DNA of 7,090 bases, from positions 1 to 7,090 of the forward strand of contig JAITXS010000144.1 in NCBI GenBank assembly GCA_031284645.1. Reading direction: 5' to 3'. The notes below the pieces were generated by a model. The model was not told where the DNA came from. It made no database searches and saw nothing but the letters and a program-made list of their open reading frames with translations. This DNA is from Spirochaetaceae bacterium (GTDB taxonomy: Bacteria > Spirochaetota > Spirochaetia > Treponematales > Breznakiellaceae). Shown here in pieces: positions 5,997 to 7,090 of this stretch (position 1 is the stretch's first letter; each line of letters begins with the position of its first letter). The position numbers were made by a program, and so were the translations under genes.

Positions 5997-7090
5997 TTAA
6001 CTTTTTTTACCTGCCTGTTTTGCCTCTTTGCGGGCCATGTAATCAATTCCGGCATTTGTTCCGGCCTCCTGTCTTCCGGTCAGGTGTTCTGTAAGGGATT
6101 GTCTTGAGCCGTCAGAATTTTTCTGCTTGAATTTTTCAAGCTGGCTGTGAGGGTTGAAGCCGCCCGCGCCGCCGCCGCCCGCTGCGCCTCCCTTGGAACT
6201 TAACAAACTTTTTGTCAAGCTGCCTCCGGAACTTTTCAAGCCCTCCATAGCGCTATTGCCGAAAGAGCTCATAACCGCACCGAATTTATCTTTTCCGCTG
6301 CCGCCTAAAAGACCTGCAGCTCCTCCGGCGGAGGCAGCTTGAGTGATTGCACCGGCAGCGCCGAACGTACCCTTAGCCGCCAAACCGGCTCCCTTTCCGA
6401 ATATCGCGCCTACGGCGGCCCCGGCTCCGGCTGCTGCACCGACTGCAGCACCCATGTTCAGCGTGGGAGTTCCGGTTAAAAGCGCCGTTGCCAAATTGGG
6501 GCCCTGCTTGCAGAGCAGAAAATAAAACACGCATAAAAATACTTTGCTTACGATTTCTTCTATGGCGCCGGTATAAGGAGTAATCGCCATGCCTAAAAAT
6601 CCGTAAAGCGTCAGCAAAACACAAATGGTACAAAACAATAATTTCAGAAAAAATCCGACTAAAGCGCTCATAAATTTTTCGCTTAAAAACTTCGTACCGT
6701 CCCATAGCATAAAGGGGAGCATAAGGACACCAACGCCGGTGACCAGACAATACTCCAAGGTACAAATAAAATATTCACAAAGAGCAAAAATGCCGCAAAC
6801 AACTACGCAAATGGCGCATAAAAGATTAAGAATCAACTGGGGTAATTCCCAAATTCCGTACTGCGTGGATTTGTCGAGAATCGCGACTACGGTAAATAAT
6901 ATCATTTTAAGTGAAACATTCGGCGACAAAAAACTGTGTTTTTCATCAAAAATTTTTTGCGCGAAAAATTCAGATATATTTGTCGTTCCCAACGCCTCCA
7001 TGATTCTGGTTTGTGTGAGCGACATACGTTTTTCGTCTGCTATATCCCCGGCTACATCAAATGCATTATTTATATCTTGAGATGTGGAAT
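5997..7090 (-). CDS. trbL: TrbL/VirB6-type conjugal transfer membrane protein (5' end beyond window)
   Basis: Polytopic inner-membrane component of a P-type type IV secretion system; VirB6/TrbL proteins form part of the inner-membrane platform that passes substrate into the channel. Numbering from the Met at 7025, hydrophobic segments lie near residues 65-86, 90-108, 119-145 and 155-172. The stretch CTLEYCLVTGVGVLMLPF followed by TKFLSEK matches the conserved TrbL core, and GPNLATALLTGTPTLN matches the segment that precedes the Gly/Ala-rich tail in this family. The tail (about 190-290) is very rich in Gly, Ala and Ser, and the C-terminus is basic. The frame stays open upstream of 7025 to the window edge (at least 21 codons), and no convincing Shine-Dalgarno precedes that Met. 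TrbL proteins usually have further N-terminal membrane segments, so the true start is probably outside the window. The stop at 5997 lies 29 bases before trbF. Confidence 0.92.
   Translation of the reverse strand, partial: STSQDINNAFDVAGDIADEKRMSLTQTRIMEALGTTNISEFFAQKIFDEKHSFLSPNVSLKMILFTVVAILDKSTQYGIWELPQLILNLLCAICVVVCGIFALCEYFICTLEYCLVTGVGVLMLPFMLWDGTKFLSEKFMSALVGFFLKLLFCTICVLLTLYGFLGMAITPYTGAIEEIVSKVFLCVFYFLLCKQGPNLATALLTGTPTLNMGAAVGAAAGAGAAVGAIFGKGAGLAAKGTFGAAGAITQAASAGGAAGLLGGSGKDKFGAVMSSFGNSAMEGLKSSGGSLTKSLLSSKGGAAGGGGAGGFNPHSQLEKFKQKNSDGSRQSLTEHLTGRQEAGTNAGIDYMARKEAKQAGKKS

Noticed and set aside
6162..6176. 15-base string gcccgcgccgccgcc shared by trbL and the lipoprotein gene (17-31)
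   Set aside because: Both copies encode Gly/Ala runs with the same codon preference, so chance similarity explains it better than a mobile repeat.
6429..6448. Inverted repeat tgctgca/tgcagca in trbL
   Set aside because: It arises from alternating Ala codons in the Gly/Ala-rich tail and lies inside coding sequence without a T-run.
6625..7080. 151-aa open frame on the plus strand
   Set aside because: Antisense to the conserved TrbL membrane core; composition is that of a complement, with no start signal or motif.

Overview
The window lies inside one long minus-strand operon. Every gene reads right to left, the largest gap between genes is 29 bases, and both edges cut a gene. No promoter, terminator, RNA gene, CRISPR array, integrase, transposase or relaxase is visible. 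No gene-free stretch exceeds 30 bases.

Right half (about 7090 to 2804): four genes of a P-type (Trb/VirB) type IV secretion and conjugation apparatus, in transcription order trbL (VirB6-like, 5' end outside the window), trbF (VirB8-like), trbG (VirB9-like) and trbI (VirB10-like). The order L-F-G-I is that of the Ti-plasmid trb operon with trbH left out. TrbG itself begins like a lipoprotein. These four proteins would form the inner-membrane platform and the envelope-spanning core of a mating channel, so the window is probably part of an integrative conjugative element or a conjugative plasmid.

Left half (2792 to 1): three genes I do not recognise as standard Trb components, joined to trbI with the same tight spacing. 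They encode a 149-aa membrane-anchored protein exported to the periplasm, a 166-aa signal-peptide protein whose sequence divides into eight beta-strand-like segments and ends in Tyr (a small outer-membrane barrel), and a large lipoprotein (608 residues visible, C-terminus off the left edge). The lipoprotein has a Thr/Asp/Gly tether, four tandem units of about 102 residues each with one Cys at unit position 26, and a glycine-rich C-terminal domain. Its coding strand carries a run of eight G, a possible phase-variation tract.

The host is a diderm bacterium of moderate GC. The loose lipoboxes, repeat-bearing lipoprotein and glycine-rich C-terminal domain remind me of Treponema-type spirochaetes, but this is a guess from style and no single marker proves it.

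Working model (inference): the trb genes build the DNA-transfer channel. The downstream trio adds an inner-membrane protein, an outer-membrane barrel and a long, possibly surface-exposed lipoprotein that could stabilise mating pairs, mediate adhesion or replace missing outer-membrane parts of the channel. This trio is the best candidate for something undescribed.
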